Assembly (NCBI GenBank): GCA_905221605.1
Contig: CAJNDS010000602.1
Location: forward strand, 864,351-928,350
Length of the DNA stretch: 64,000 bases
Direction of reading: 5' to 3'
Origin: Symbiodinium natans
Taxonomy: Eukaryota > Sar > Dinophyceae > Suessiales > Symbiodiniaceae
Part shown: in pieces, positions 35,893 to 44,969 of the stretch
Layout of the letters: each line of letters begins with the position of its first letter
Position numbering within the stretch: position 1 is the stretch's first letter
Notes under the pieces: model-generated
Told to the model about the DNA's origin: nothing
Database searches by the model: none
Seen by the model: only the letters and a program-made list of their open reading frames with translations
Made by a program: the position numbers and the translations under genes

Positions 35893-36280
35893 TATATATA
35901 TATATGTATATATGTATATATGTATATGTGTATATATGTATATATGTATATATGTATATATGTATATATGTATATATGTATATATGTATATATGTATATA
36001 TGTATATATGTATATATGTATATATGTAGATATGTATATATGTATATATGTATATATGTATATATGTATATATGTATATATGTATATATGTATATATGTA
36101 TATATGTATATATGTACATATGTATAGATGTATACATGTAAATATATCCATAGATGTATAGATGTATACATTCAAATATATGTATATATGTATCTGTATA
36201 CATGTATATATGTACATCTGTACATATGTTTATGTGTCTATATGTACAGATGTATATATGTATATATGTATATATGTATG
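35893..36280. repeat. (TATATG)n microsatellite, array 1
   Basis: About 390 bp of a 6-bp unit, TATATG, almost perfect in the centre with point variants (ACATATG, AGATATG) toward the right. Long frames on both strands (Y-I-C-I-Y-V or I-H-I-Y-T peptides) are translations of the repeat. It interrupts the last 0.8-kb repeat copy. Confidence 0.95.
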
Positions 36281-36481
36281 CTACCCCCCCCCAGCGACCT
36301 ACCCTGTTTAGGCCTTTTTAGGCCTTTTTAACAGTTAATCACCGGGTAATGAAGGACAGTTACATGAGATTTCATGAATCGGTTGCAGATGAAGTTGGGC
36401 CAGTTGGGCTGACACGGGGGAGCAAAAAACAGGGCTCACGTCTTCTGCAGGGGCAGAGGATTTCTGAGACCTTTCTGTTGT

Positions 36482-36694
36482 GTGGCTCAAAATGATGGAA
36501 GGCCAACCGATACTGCGACTAGGTTCTCTCAATCAGCATTGTTCAAAGCAGAAGCAGGTGAAGCAGCAGCAAAGAGAACTACACAGAGCCACTTCCAGAG
36601 TTACCAGAAGAGGGGCTTGGAGGAGGTCGATGAATGGGGACAGTGCGCAGACTTGTCACTTCCATGGACAAAGACAAACATCCTCATGACATGA
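36482..36694 (+). CDS. Short hypothetical coding piece
   Basis: A 70-codon frame reads as ordinary protein (words such as ATRFSQSALFKAEAGEAAAK and GLEEVDEWGQCADLSLPW) and ends in a TGA after ILMT. No motif or family is recognised. It may be one exon of a gene continuing on either side, or chance. Downstream frames on both strands at 36684-37111 are less convincing. Confidence 0.22.
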   Translation: MAQNDGRPTDTATRFSQSALFKAEAGEAAAKRTTQSHFQSYQKRGLEEVDEWGQCADLSLPWTKTNILMT

Positions 36695-37132
36695 TGTGTT
36701 GGGCACTATGACCAGGTGAGAAAACAAACTTCAGAAGCCTACGAGGAGCTGCCAGCAAGCCATCTGTTGCAGATTCTTCCTGGGAAGCCTTACGAGCACC
36801 AACTGTATGTTCGCGCACCAAACACACCGTACAACGCACCAAAACAACTTGGCGCATCACCAAAACCTTGCTCCCAGCACCATGACGTGGCTCAAGCTCC
36901 CTGTCTGGCGAGCAAAAGAGGTGGTGTTCCTTCACGAGGTCCTGTGTCACTAACCATCTGTGCCTGTCGTCAGCAGCAGGCACAGGTCGGCAGCATAAAC
37001 ACGCAATCCTGCCCGATGAGCCAATCTCCACCCATGCTTCCTCAGCCGCAGCCCAGCCGTCAGCCAAATAGACCCCCACGGTACCGCTTACCCATGCTGC
37101 GCATTGTTTGAAGCCTTGAAGTGGCGAGCCAG

Positions 37133-37735
37133 GTTGTTTTGGGGGGTTTAGGCTTTAGGGTTTCGGGCTTTTATAGGGTTTAGGCCTTAGGGTTTGGGGT
37201 TTGCTCTTTTCGGGTTTAGGGCTTGCTCTTTTCGGGTTTAGGGTTTGCTGCTTAAGGTTAAGGGTTTAGGGTCCAGGGTTTAGGGTTTAGGCTTAGGGCT
37301 TAGGGTTTCGGGTTTTGGGTCTCGGGCTGAGGTTTAGGGTTGAGGGTTTACGGCTTAGGGCTTAGGGTTTCGGGTTTACGGTGTAGGGCTCAAGGTCAAG
37401 GGTTTAGGGTTTCGGGAGGGTTTAGGGTCTAGGGTTTAGGCTTAGGGTTGAGGCTGAGGGTTTACGGCTTAGGGTTTAGGGTTTAGGGAGGCTGGGCACA
37501 AGGCAAAGAGCGTCTAGGGTTTAGGTTTAGGGTTGAGGCTGAGGGTTTATGGCTTAGGGTTTAGGGTTGAGAGGGTTTACGGGTTAGGGCTTAGGGTTTA
37601 GGGTTTACGTAGGGCTCAAGGTGTAGGGTTTAGGGTTTCGGGACAGTTTAGGGTCTAGGGTTTAGGGTTTAGGGTTGAGGGTTTATGGCTTAGGGTTTTG
37701 GGGAGGGTTTTAGGGTTTTGGGCTTCGAAAACTCC
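37133..37735 (+). repeat. Degenerate TTTAGGG interstitial repeats
   Basis: About 600 bp consist mainly of TTTAGGG, CTTAGGG, TTTCGGG and TTGAGGG heptamers with drift. Short segments such as GGCTTAGGGTTTAGGG and GGTTGAGGCTGAGGGTTTA recur as larger units. It is best explained as decayed telomere-type repeat inside the chromosome. Confidence 0.85.
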
Positions 37736-38780
37736 CCAAAACACATAAATAACAATACCAAAAAAAACACCCGGGGAGTGGTCTGACGCTACTTGCTCAG
37801 TGTGGTTTTGCCAGGAGGTCCAAGCCTGGCGGCGGCGTAATGTGCTCTCCTAACAGTGTCAGCAAGCATTCGTGCTGCCCCCTTTGTTCTCCGTGGCTTG
37901 CAAGCTTCTGGCTGGCGAAGGTGCTGCTAAGACATGCCGTCTTTGCAAGCATCTCTATAGCTTTTCGCGAAACGTCGGGGTGTCTTCTTTCTTAACCAGG
38001 CTCTGAACAGTATCAGCAAGCATTCAACTAAGACATGCCGTCTTTGCAAGCAGCTCTAGGGCTTCCACCAGCTGACAAGGGGTGATTACATCAGATCAGA
38101 TCGGGTCGGGTCAGGCGGCTGCGCTGACCGCCGTTCCGCTGAGGGTTTGCTGCCAACTTTGAGGATTCAGCTTGCCACAGGCTGCGGTGCCTGGACCAGC
38201 GCCAAAACTTCTGCACCGCGTTCCTCGCCGTCTTCCGGTTCTGCTGTCGAAAACTCGCCTTTTTGGGCTGAGGGTTTGCTGCCAAATTTCAGGCTTTTCC
38301 TTGCCGCCAGCTGACAAGAGGTGAGTCTGGCTTACATGGAGCATATCAGATCAGATCGGGTCGGGTTTGCCCTCTCAAAACAGCCGTGCACTAAGTGACA
38401 TAGAGTAGATCAGATCAGATCAGATCGGTTCCAATCCTGCATCAGGCTCCTGCGGCCGTGTGGTGAGGACGCTGGCGGAGCTTGCGCGCAAGGTGCCCCG
38501 CCGCGTCAGCAATGGTCGGACTACATCAGATCACACAACACAGCAGAGTGTTTCACTACACTGGCGTGCCTGCCAGCATTTCCAGGGTTTGCGATGAGAC
38601 CTGTCCAGATTCTGGGCTGATAGGGCCTTTTTTCACAACTCCAGGTTTTGGGCTCATAGGGCACGGGGTTGGCTGAGTTATGCCATCAGGTCAGGGCAGG
38701 TCGAGTCGGGTTTCAGCCCGGTGACTACTACACTTGAGACGAATATGCCGTCCTTGCTAGCTCCTTTGGCTTTCGTGCAG

Positions 38781-39290
38781 CAGCACAGTAGACTCATTGC
38801 CTCGTTTCGCCACGTTCGGCGAGGTTCGTCTTGCAGCCCACTCGATGGTCTACTTTTTGGCCTGGAAGCTTTTGGCTGCCGCTGGGGTTGTGAAGCACGT
38901 GCCCCGAGACTTGCTCCCGTTGGACATGCTGACCGACGGCGAGCTCTGGAGCTGCGTGCAGCTCTTGGTTGCTGGCAACACCTCCTTTCTGCGCCAGCGC
39001 GACGTGACATTGGATAGCCTGCTTCGGCGCAAAGCTCCATTCTTCGAGCGGTTTCATCAGCTTCTGCAAGCCAATCGCACACCGTTTCTCCTGGGCAAGG
39101 TCCACAGCATGTTCCAGGCCGCAGAGGATCTCATGCTGCGTGTCGACGGGCCACAGATGCCTATGTGGGAGCAAGCGCAGACCCGCAACTTGGACAACGG
39201 ACCACACGTTTCTTCGCCGTCTGCACAGGCGTTGCCGACGTCTCCGCGCTCGGATGACCTTGGGGAGAGTCCGCCGTATTCCGATGAAGG
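38781..39290 (+). CDS. Hypothetical internal exon with clear splice signals
   Basis: The frame opens at 38761 after an in-frame TAG, but the pyrimidine-rich CTTTGGCTTTCGTGCAG just before 38781 is a good 3' splice site. The exon ends in GATGAAG^GTGAGTC, a textbook 5' splice site near 39290. Codons are strongly G/C at third positions throughout, and the protein is non-repetitive: a hydrophobic stretch (MVYFLAWKLLAAAGVV), then acidic and leucine-rich helices, then a Ser/Pro-rich end (SPPYSDEG). I recognise no family. It is probably part of a real gene whose other exons lie outside or are not recognisable. The stretch at 39458-39667 could be a following exon. Confidence 0.55.
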
Positions 39291-39457
39291 TGAGTCTATG
39301 TAGCCACTGGACGCTTGGCTTTTGTCTTTATTACCCCTCAGAAGTAGGGAAGGCAGTGCTGACTATCCTAGCACTGACTTACCGGCTCTTGTCTTTCTGA
39401 TGGCTGGGACCTTAAAGTAGAAAGGGTTTTGCAAACTTTTACGTCTAGATACCGGCG

Positions 39458-39667
39458 TTGTGCAGCATTGAGCCAGCAGATAATTTTTGCAAGAGCCGCG
39501 CCAAACGTGCGCATTTGAAAGAAAAGGCTTCTCTCTCAGACGTGGTTTTCGGACTGCTCATGTTGCCGACTGCTTCAAAGTCTGAGTCTTGCGTAGGGTT
39601 CATGGGTTCACCGTTCCTGCGTCAGGCTGCTGTGACTGGTGTGGCCGAGCCAGTGGCGGAGGCCTAG
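39458..39667 (+). CDS. Possible following exon, hypothetical
   Basis: A 69-codon frame about 170 bp after the previous exon's donor reads IEPADNFCKSRAKRAHLKEK and then SLSDVVFGLLMLPTASKS. It loses protein character where it enters the GATC-rich repeat family near 39600. Continuity with the upstream exon is inference only. Confidence 0.25.
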   Translation: MCSIEPADNFCKSRAKRAHLKEKASLSDVVFGLLMLPTASKSESCVGFMGSPFLRQAAVTGVAEPVAEA

Positions 39668-40667
39668 CGTGTCAGGTCCCCTTTCAGGGCCGAGGGCATG
39701 CTGCCAACTTGAAGGGTTACTTTCCGCCAAGCGAGTTGTCGGGTCAGGCTGACTTACACGCGTGCAGTCAGATCAGATCAGATCGGGATAGGTTTGAGTC
39801 ATGTCGAGCAGCTCAAAATTCATCAGATCAGATCAGATCGTGCTTGTTCGAGTCATGCTGCGCGGCTCATCTGAGCTGCAGACAGGCTGACTTACATGGG
39901 TTAGGTTAGATAGGGCCATCGAACATGAATACCTCTCCCTGCCGCTCCTGCCAGGCTCCTGTGCCTGGTGTGCGCGAGCCGCCGGAAGAGTTCGCGCGTG
40001 AGGCTGCGTGACGTGTTAAGCCGCTCTGTTCGCGTGGGATAGGTCAGATCATGTGAGGTCGGGTCAGGTCGCGTCGGGTCCGGGCCACCGCGCAATTCCC
40101 TGCAACCGTTCCAACATCAGGCTCCTGCGCCTGATGTGGTCGAGCGGGAGGCTCCATGATGATGTGTTAAGCCTGTGTCGAGCTTCTGTCAGTTCAGATT
40201 GGACGCGCTCCGTCTGGTTGGTGCCTTGTAGTCACGCAGTCAGATCATAATCATATCATGTCATGCCAGTTCATCTCACATCTGACACGCCCCCCCAAAC
40301 CCCGAAAAAAAAAAACTCGACTCCCAGATCCCTAAACCTAGTCGGATGCGAATGTGGATGTGCAGGCTCCTTCGCTTTGAATGTCGAGGTGTACTGGTGT
40401 GTCCACGTATGGGTAGAAGGTGAGCTAAAATCGTGGCACGAAGTTCCTTCGTTCGACTCGTCAACACTCAAACCCCGGGCGTGTCTTTCGTTATGCTGGC
40501 ATGAGCAGTCAGCTGGCTGCGCTGGTACTACTGCTACATGTCCGTGTTTTGGGTTTGATTTGGTGCATTCAGATTGACTTTGGTGCAGGCTACGCTAACT
40601 TGGTGCGTGTTTCGGTGCTCTTGGTGCGCGTTTCGGAGATTATGGTGAGCGTGTTTTTTTGCCACCT

Positions 40668-40911
40668 ATATGTATATATGTATTTTTGTCTTTATGTATT
40701 TTTGTATATATGTATATGTGTATATATGTATATCCGTATATATGTGTCTATGTATATATGTGTCTATGTATATATGTATATATATGTATATATGTATATA
40801 TGTATATATGTATATATGTCTATATGTATATATGTATATATGTATATATGTATATATGTATATATGTATATACGTATATATGTATATGTGTATATATGTA
40901 TATATGTATAT
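40668..40911. repeat. (TATATG)n microsatellite, array 2, left part
   Basis: About 240 bp of TATATG units with early variants (TATTTTTGTC, TATATCCG, TGTCTATG). It stops abruptly at the LTR boundary at 40912. A TATATG array resumes immediately after the other LTR at 43450, so the two parts were probably one array before insertion. Confidence 0.95.
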
Positions 40912-41205
40912 TGTGAAGTCGACCAACCTGGTCTTGCCTTAAGCCAAAGCAAACGCAGGCGGTCACGCTGTTTTGTGACTTCGCGGGTTCACGCTCTCCG
41001 CAACCTACGCCCAAGTGCGTCCGGTCGGACCGCGCAGCAACCTAAGAGCTACTGTGCGAAACCACTGCGCTCAAAGGCACAAGTCTAGCTCGATACTTGA
41101 GCCAAAATTGGAATTGTAACGAATTGCAAAACTACACATGCAAACGGAAACTCTACAGCACTGGCAGCTGTGCACATGAAGCATGTCTGCTTTGACCGGC
41201 TCACA
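40912..41205 (-). repeat. LTR, 3' copy in element orientation
   Basis: 294 bp, plus-strand start TGTGAAGTCGACC and end GACCGGCTCACA. I count about five substitutions and one indel against the other LTR, so the insertion is fairly young. It carries a spliced-leader-like word on the minus strand at 41096-41112, slightly more decayed than in the other copy. Confidence 0.8.
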
Positions 41206-41218
41206 TTCGCCCCTCAGC
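41206..41218 (-). promoter_or_regulatory. Candidate polypurine tract
   Basis: On the minus strand GCTGAGGGGCGAA lies directly against the start of the 3' LTR, where a plus-strand primer would be expected. It is short and interrupted by one C, so the assignment depends on the LTR interpretation. Confidence 0.4.
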
Positions 41219-41835
41219 CGAGGCTCCCAGCTCATCTTCACCACTAGCTTTAAGTGCATCATGCACTCAAACAAAGGCTCGAAGGGGAAGGGCGAGGGTG
41301 TCGCGTGCGACCATGGTAGTCCGCACGTCATGAGCATTGGTATGCGGCCGGGACGCAAGCCCGCACTACCAAACGAACGCACGACGACAGCAACCCTCAA
41401 CAAGTCTTAGTCATCCCCGGTCCCGAGCGGTCCTCACCTTTTGTGCTGGAAGGCGAGGCTCCTGCTCTCACGAGCTGGTCTTAGGCTGCCGGTACGAAAT
41501 CTATGGTGCACTACAACTACGAAAACTACAGAGCTACGGCTACGGCTACCTCCCTATTGGACACGGTCCGCGAGCTGAATACAAAAGAGCGCCATCGGAT
41601 TCGATGGGCCACAGGCAATGCTGCGCGGCCAACTGTGTGGCGGGGAACGCAAAATGGGCAGGACTCCATCCTGCCGCGACGTTGCGCCCGCAAGCAAAAG
41701 TACTGAAGAAAAAGGGGTGGCGAAGCAACGTGCCGTGTTGCGACGCCAGGCCCTGAAACGAGCGATGTGACAAGCAGTGCCACACCACCAGACACTGCGT
41801 GGGATAAAACCACGCCGCGCCGCCTGGCCGCAGCC

Positions 41836-42540
41836 TCATTCGATTCCCGGGGGAAGCATCTGGCGTGTTGGGGCTGCAGCGCCAGCCTTGCCACTGGAGC
41901 TATTGGCGCGCTCCAGCTGTGGGCGCCTAGCAGCCGCCTCGTCGAGGGTCAGCGGTCGCGGTTTGGTCACAATGCGCTGGTACTCCTCCACGTAGGCGTT
42001 GACGGCCCTGGTGCGACCTGGCAACCTCGAGCCTTATTAAGCCCGCTTCGGAGTTGGCCTTAGAACTCGTTGTAAAGTTTAGGCTGCGATCAGCGCCGCG
42101 CCATCCGGCCGCAGTAGGCAAAGAGCCTTTGCATGGTGGAGCCCCTGTATGGAGGCCCCTACCCTGGCTCCTCGCCCGTCCTGGGCGTACGCGCCGCGCA
42201 CTGACGTGCCGCAGCCCAGCCGCACTTCCGCTCCAGCGGGTGACAGGCGTTTCAGGGCCTGCCATTGCAATTTAGTGCGTTGGCATTGACTAACGTCGGC
42301 GACGATTCGCACGCCCGCCCCCTTGCTGCGGGAGGCCTCGAGCGCCTCGATGCGCAACGCGCAGTCGAGGCTGTGGGCGCGGACGTAGATCACGTCGCCG
42401 CCCCAGCTCCGAGGAGGTCTTGGGCGGCCTGGATGTACGGCCCGCCCGTCAGGAATTCAGCCGGTGACCGCTGCGGTAGCACGCTGTCCGGAATCGGCTC
42501 GCGCGAGGGCGTCGCTCACAGCTCCTGAGGGTGGACACGA
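41836..42540 (-). pseudogene. Phospholipase-D-like (HKD) protein, frameshifted
   Basis: The minus strand encodes the C-terminal half of a PLD-superfamily domain. A segment at about 42393-42079 contains IYVRAHSLDCALRIEALE, then KGAGVRIVADVSQCQ and AGAEVRLGCG, then the catalytic-type core LHHAKALCLLRPDGAALIAA. In the next frame ASLNFTTSSKANSEAG follows immediately, as the GSxNFTxSSxxNxE segment does in this family. A third frame carries NAYVEEYQRIVTKPRPLTLD to a stop near 41836. At least two frameshifts break the gene, and the HxK-to-D spacing is longer than usual. Single-HKD PLD proteins include nucleases and the MitoPLD/Zucchini type; the activity of this copy, if any, is unknown. It lies wholly inside the LTR element. 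Confidence 0.65.
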
Positions 42541-43130
42541 CCCGCGAGCCCCTGAAAACAGGAGATCTCGCGGCTCTTCGCCGCCAGCTGAGAGAAGCAT
42601 CCTTCGTTGCTCCCCAACCCCAAAGCAACCCTCCCTTTGGCTAGAGCACCTGACGTCGTGCTCCTGATGGAGTCTGTGAGTGGGCCACTCGCGCCACTGC
42701 GGGCCGCGCTAGCGAGCATGAGTCCTTGGGCCTTGGCGGCATCCATTGCGGCATCGCAATGCCCGCATCAGCCCTCAGCGAGAAAGGCACGGCAGCCGCA
42801 AGCTGCGGATTCCTCGCATAGGTGGACCCACACCTTATGCGCAGCACCTTGCTTGGTGCCAGCCACCACAAAGATTTCTGACCCTACGAGTTGGATCAGT
42901 TGCGCCTCGTGGGCCGCACTGTTCCCATGCCGGGCGTGCGCGGTCCGGTTTGCAAGGGCACGGCTCACATTGGCCCGCCACTTCTGAGGACATGGCTGCG
43001 ACGCGCGGCGAAACGCCGCGCCTTGGATATCAGGCCGCAAGCGTGGAACTCAGTCCACGCGTACAGGACACGGACCGCGACGGACAAGCAATGCAATGCT
43101 TGCCCACTCGGGCCGTAGGCACAAGAGCTG
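42516..43130 (-). pseudogene. Upstream part of the LTR-element gene, unidentified
   Basis: Between the 5' LTR and the PLD-like core the minus strand is open in changing frames. One (43040-42768) reads ANVSRALANRTAHARHGNSA and IQLVGSEIFVVAGTKQGAAH. Another (42746-42516) reads MDAAKAQGLMLASAARSG. The sequence is GC-rich and protein-like, and could be the N-terminal region of the PLD-like protein or a remnant of an element-specific gene. No gag-type zinc knuckle (CCHC) is seen. Confidence 0.35.
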
Positions 43131-43139
43131 AACAGTTTC

Positions 43140-43154
43140 CCAGAACAGCCCCCA
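43140..43154 (-). promoter_or_regulatory. Candidate primer-binding site
   Basis: The minus strand reads TGGGGGCTGTTCTGG two bases inside the 5' LTR. Starting with TGG, it could pair with a tRNA 3' end of the form ...CAGCCCCCA. I cannot identify the tRNA. Confidence 0.4.
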
Positions 43155-43156
43155 AT

Positions 43157-43449
43157 TGTGAAGTCGACCAACCTGTCTTGCCTTAAGCCAAAGCAAACGC
43201 AGGCGGTCACGCTGTTTTGTGACTTCGCGGGTTCACGCTCTCTGCAACCTACGCCCAAGTGCGTCCGGTCGGACCGCGCAGCAACCTAAGAGCTACTGTA
43301 CGAAACCACCGTGCTCAAAGGCACAAGTCTAGCTCGATACTTGAGCCAAAATTGGCATTGTAACGAATTGCAAAACTACACATGCAAACGGAAACTCTAC
43401 AGCACTGGCAGCTGTGCACATGAAGCATGTCTGCTTTGACCGGCTCACA
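43157..43449 (-). repeat. LTR, 5' copy in element orientation
   Basis: 293 bp with the same TGTGA...TCACA ends. On the minus strand the spliced-leader-like GCCAATTTTGGCTCAAG lies at plus coordinates 43340-43356, about 93 bases from the LTR start, where the U3/R border could lie. Confidence 0.8.
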
Positions 43450-43640
43450 ATATATGTACATATGTACATATGTTCATATGTACATATGTATATATGTATA
43501 TATGTATATCTGTACATATGTATATATGTATATGTGTATATGTGTATATATGTATACATGTATATATGTATATATGTATATATGTATATATGTATATATG
43601 TATATATGTCTATATGTCTATATGTATATATGTATATATG

Positions 43641-43671
<31 letters not shown>

Positions 43672-43708
43672 ATATGTATATATGTATATGTGTATATATA
43701 TTCTTAAC
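43450..43708. repeat. (TATATG)n microsatellite, array 2, right part
   Basis: About 260 bp resume directly at the LTR end, with ACATATG variants first, then perfect TATATG, then TATG units at 43649-43668. Peptide frames are translations of the repeat. Confidence 0.95.
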
Positions 43709-43729
43709 CACTGCTATGGCAAAAGAAGC

Positions 43730-44127
43730 TCAATGCGTTCCAAATGAGGGGCATTCGCAAGATTTTAAACAAAGCTCACACCTATATAGACAGTACAAAT
43801 ACAAATGCAAAGCTTCTGGAAGAAGCAAGTATGATAGCATTTCCAAGCCGGGACGACCAACGAAAGATACTACTATTTAGTGAATTCCATAAGTTACGAC
43901 GGGCTAAGCTTTTAGGTCATAAGATCCTTTAAGACAGGTATCGTTTATGCCCAGCAGTGCCACTAGAATCGAATATTCGCAAAAAGCGAGTTGGGAAGCC
44001 CCGGCAAACTTGGATACACCATGCAAAGAAGTTTGTGTGGGAAGAGACGCTTGGCAGAATGTCTTATGAAGAAACCCCGGTACAGGATAATCTCATCTAT
44101 AATGCAGGTTTGCAAAGACAGTTCTAA
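43730..44127 (+). pseudogene. Non-LTR retrotransposon (LINE) RT C-terminal fragment
   Basis: A single frame runs from about 43744 to TAA at 44125-44127 with one in-frame stop at 43930-43932. It contains SRDDQRKILLFSEFHKLRRA, LLGHKI, then after the stop [20 protein letters not shown]. The L-R-R-x-K-L-L-G-H motif followed by R-V-G-[KR]-P-R-x-x-W is characteristic of the region after the reverse transcriptase in many LINE ORF2 proteins. The catalytic RT core and endonuclease are absent, so the copy is 5'-truncated and dead. The stop is followed by about 90 bp and an A6 run, then a (TATATG)n array at 44221, which may be its 3' tail. Confidence 0.6.
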
Positions 44128-44220
44128 AGCGTCTGCAGAGGGTAAGCCTCCTTTTTGCTGCGCCAACGCCGTGTCTTGAAGTTGACGTACAGTCGATTCA
44201 CGGTATGGCTTCAGAAAAAA

Positions 44221-44748
44221 GTATGTATGTATACATGTATATATGTATATATGTATATATGTATATATGTATATAAGTATATATGTATATATGTGTATAT
44301 GTATATATGTATATATGTATATATGTATATATGTATATATGTATATGTGTATATGTATATATATATATATATGTATATATGTATATATGTATATATATAT
44401 ATGTATATATATGTATATATATGTATATATGTATGTATATGTATATGTATATATATGTATGTATATATGTATATATGTATATATGTATATATGTATATAT
44501 GTATATATGTATATATGTATATATGTATATATGTATATATGCATATATGCATATATGTATATATGTATATATGTATTTATGTATATATGTATATATGCAT
44601 ATATGTATATATGCATATATGTATATATGTATATATGTATATATGTATATATGTATATATGTATATATGTATATATGCATCTATGCTTATATGCTTATAT
44701 GCATATATGCATATATGCATATATGCATATATGTATATATGTATATGT
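44221..44748. repeat. (TATATG)n microsatellite, array 3
   Basis: About 525 bp starting GTATGTATGTATACATG, with (TA)n interruptions at 44358-44460 and CATATG and GCTTATATG variants from about 44540 to 44735. It is the longest of the TATATG arrays in the window. Confidence 0.95.
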
Positions 44749-44969
44749 TGCAGCCGCACCTTTTACACCCACATTCCAGAAAAGCAGTGGCAGTTCGATC
44801 AGACACGTGAGCCACAGCACATGCGAGGAAGGCAGCGGTGCCCGCCTGCAGCAATCCATCCGACGGTTCTTTCTCTGCGCGTGTGGCAGAGGTTCAAAGG
44901 GAATTCCAGATATCTAACTCCAGCTATGTCGTGTCCCCACCAAATGTGAAACTATACAACATAAGATAA

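Larger units (their letters stand above)
38020..40265 (+). repeat. Dispersed TCAGATCAGATCGGGTCGGG repeat family
   Basis: The word ATCAGATCAGATCGGGTCGGG or a close variant recurs near 38092, 38345, 38406, 39773, 39821 and 40046. A companion word, TCAGGCTCCTGYGCCTGGTG followed by a CGAGCC-type block, recurs near 38440, 39620, 39950 and 40117, and GCCAGCTGACAAGRGGTGA recurs near 38068 and 38305. Together they define a divergent ~200-300 bp repeat unit that surrounds the exon at 38781-39290. Confidence 0.6.
40912..43449 (-). mobile_element. Non-autonomous LTR retroelement carrying a PLD-like gene
   Basis: Two near-identical direct repeats of 294 and 293 bp (40912-41205 and 43157-43449) both begin TGTGA and end TCACA, the TG...CA form of retroviral-type LTRs. 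Element DNA replaces the junction inside a (TATATG)n array, with ATAT on both outer sides (target duplication not resolvable in this repeat). Read on the minus strand, a candidate primer-binding site TGGGGGCTGTTCTGG starts two bases inside the 5' LTR, and purine-rich GCTGAGGGGCGAA abuts the 3' LTR. The 1951-bp interior shows no gag, protease, integrase or reverse transcriptase, but contains a decayed phospholipase-D-like domain in the same orientation. Mobilisation in trans is therefore inferred. Confidence 0.72.

Noticed and set aside
35765-36331. Long Tyr/Ile/Met/Cys and Ile/His/Tyr/Thr open frames on both strands (also at 40.5-40.95, 43.3-43.9 and 43.96-44.95 kb)
   Set aside because: They are direct translations of the (TATATG)n microsatellite, open in several frames at once.
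39730-40265. GATC-rich words as a CRISPR array or phage-type attachment sites
   Set aside because: Spacing is irregular, units diverge, no spacers of uniform length exist, and the context is eukaryotic.
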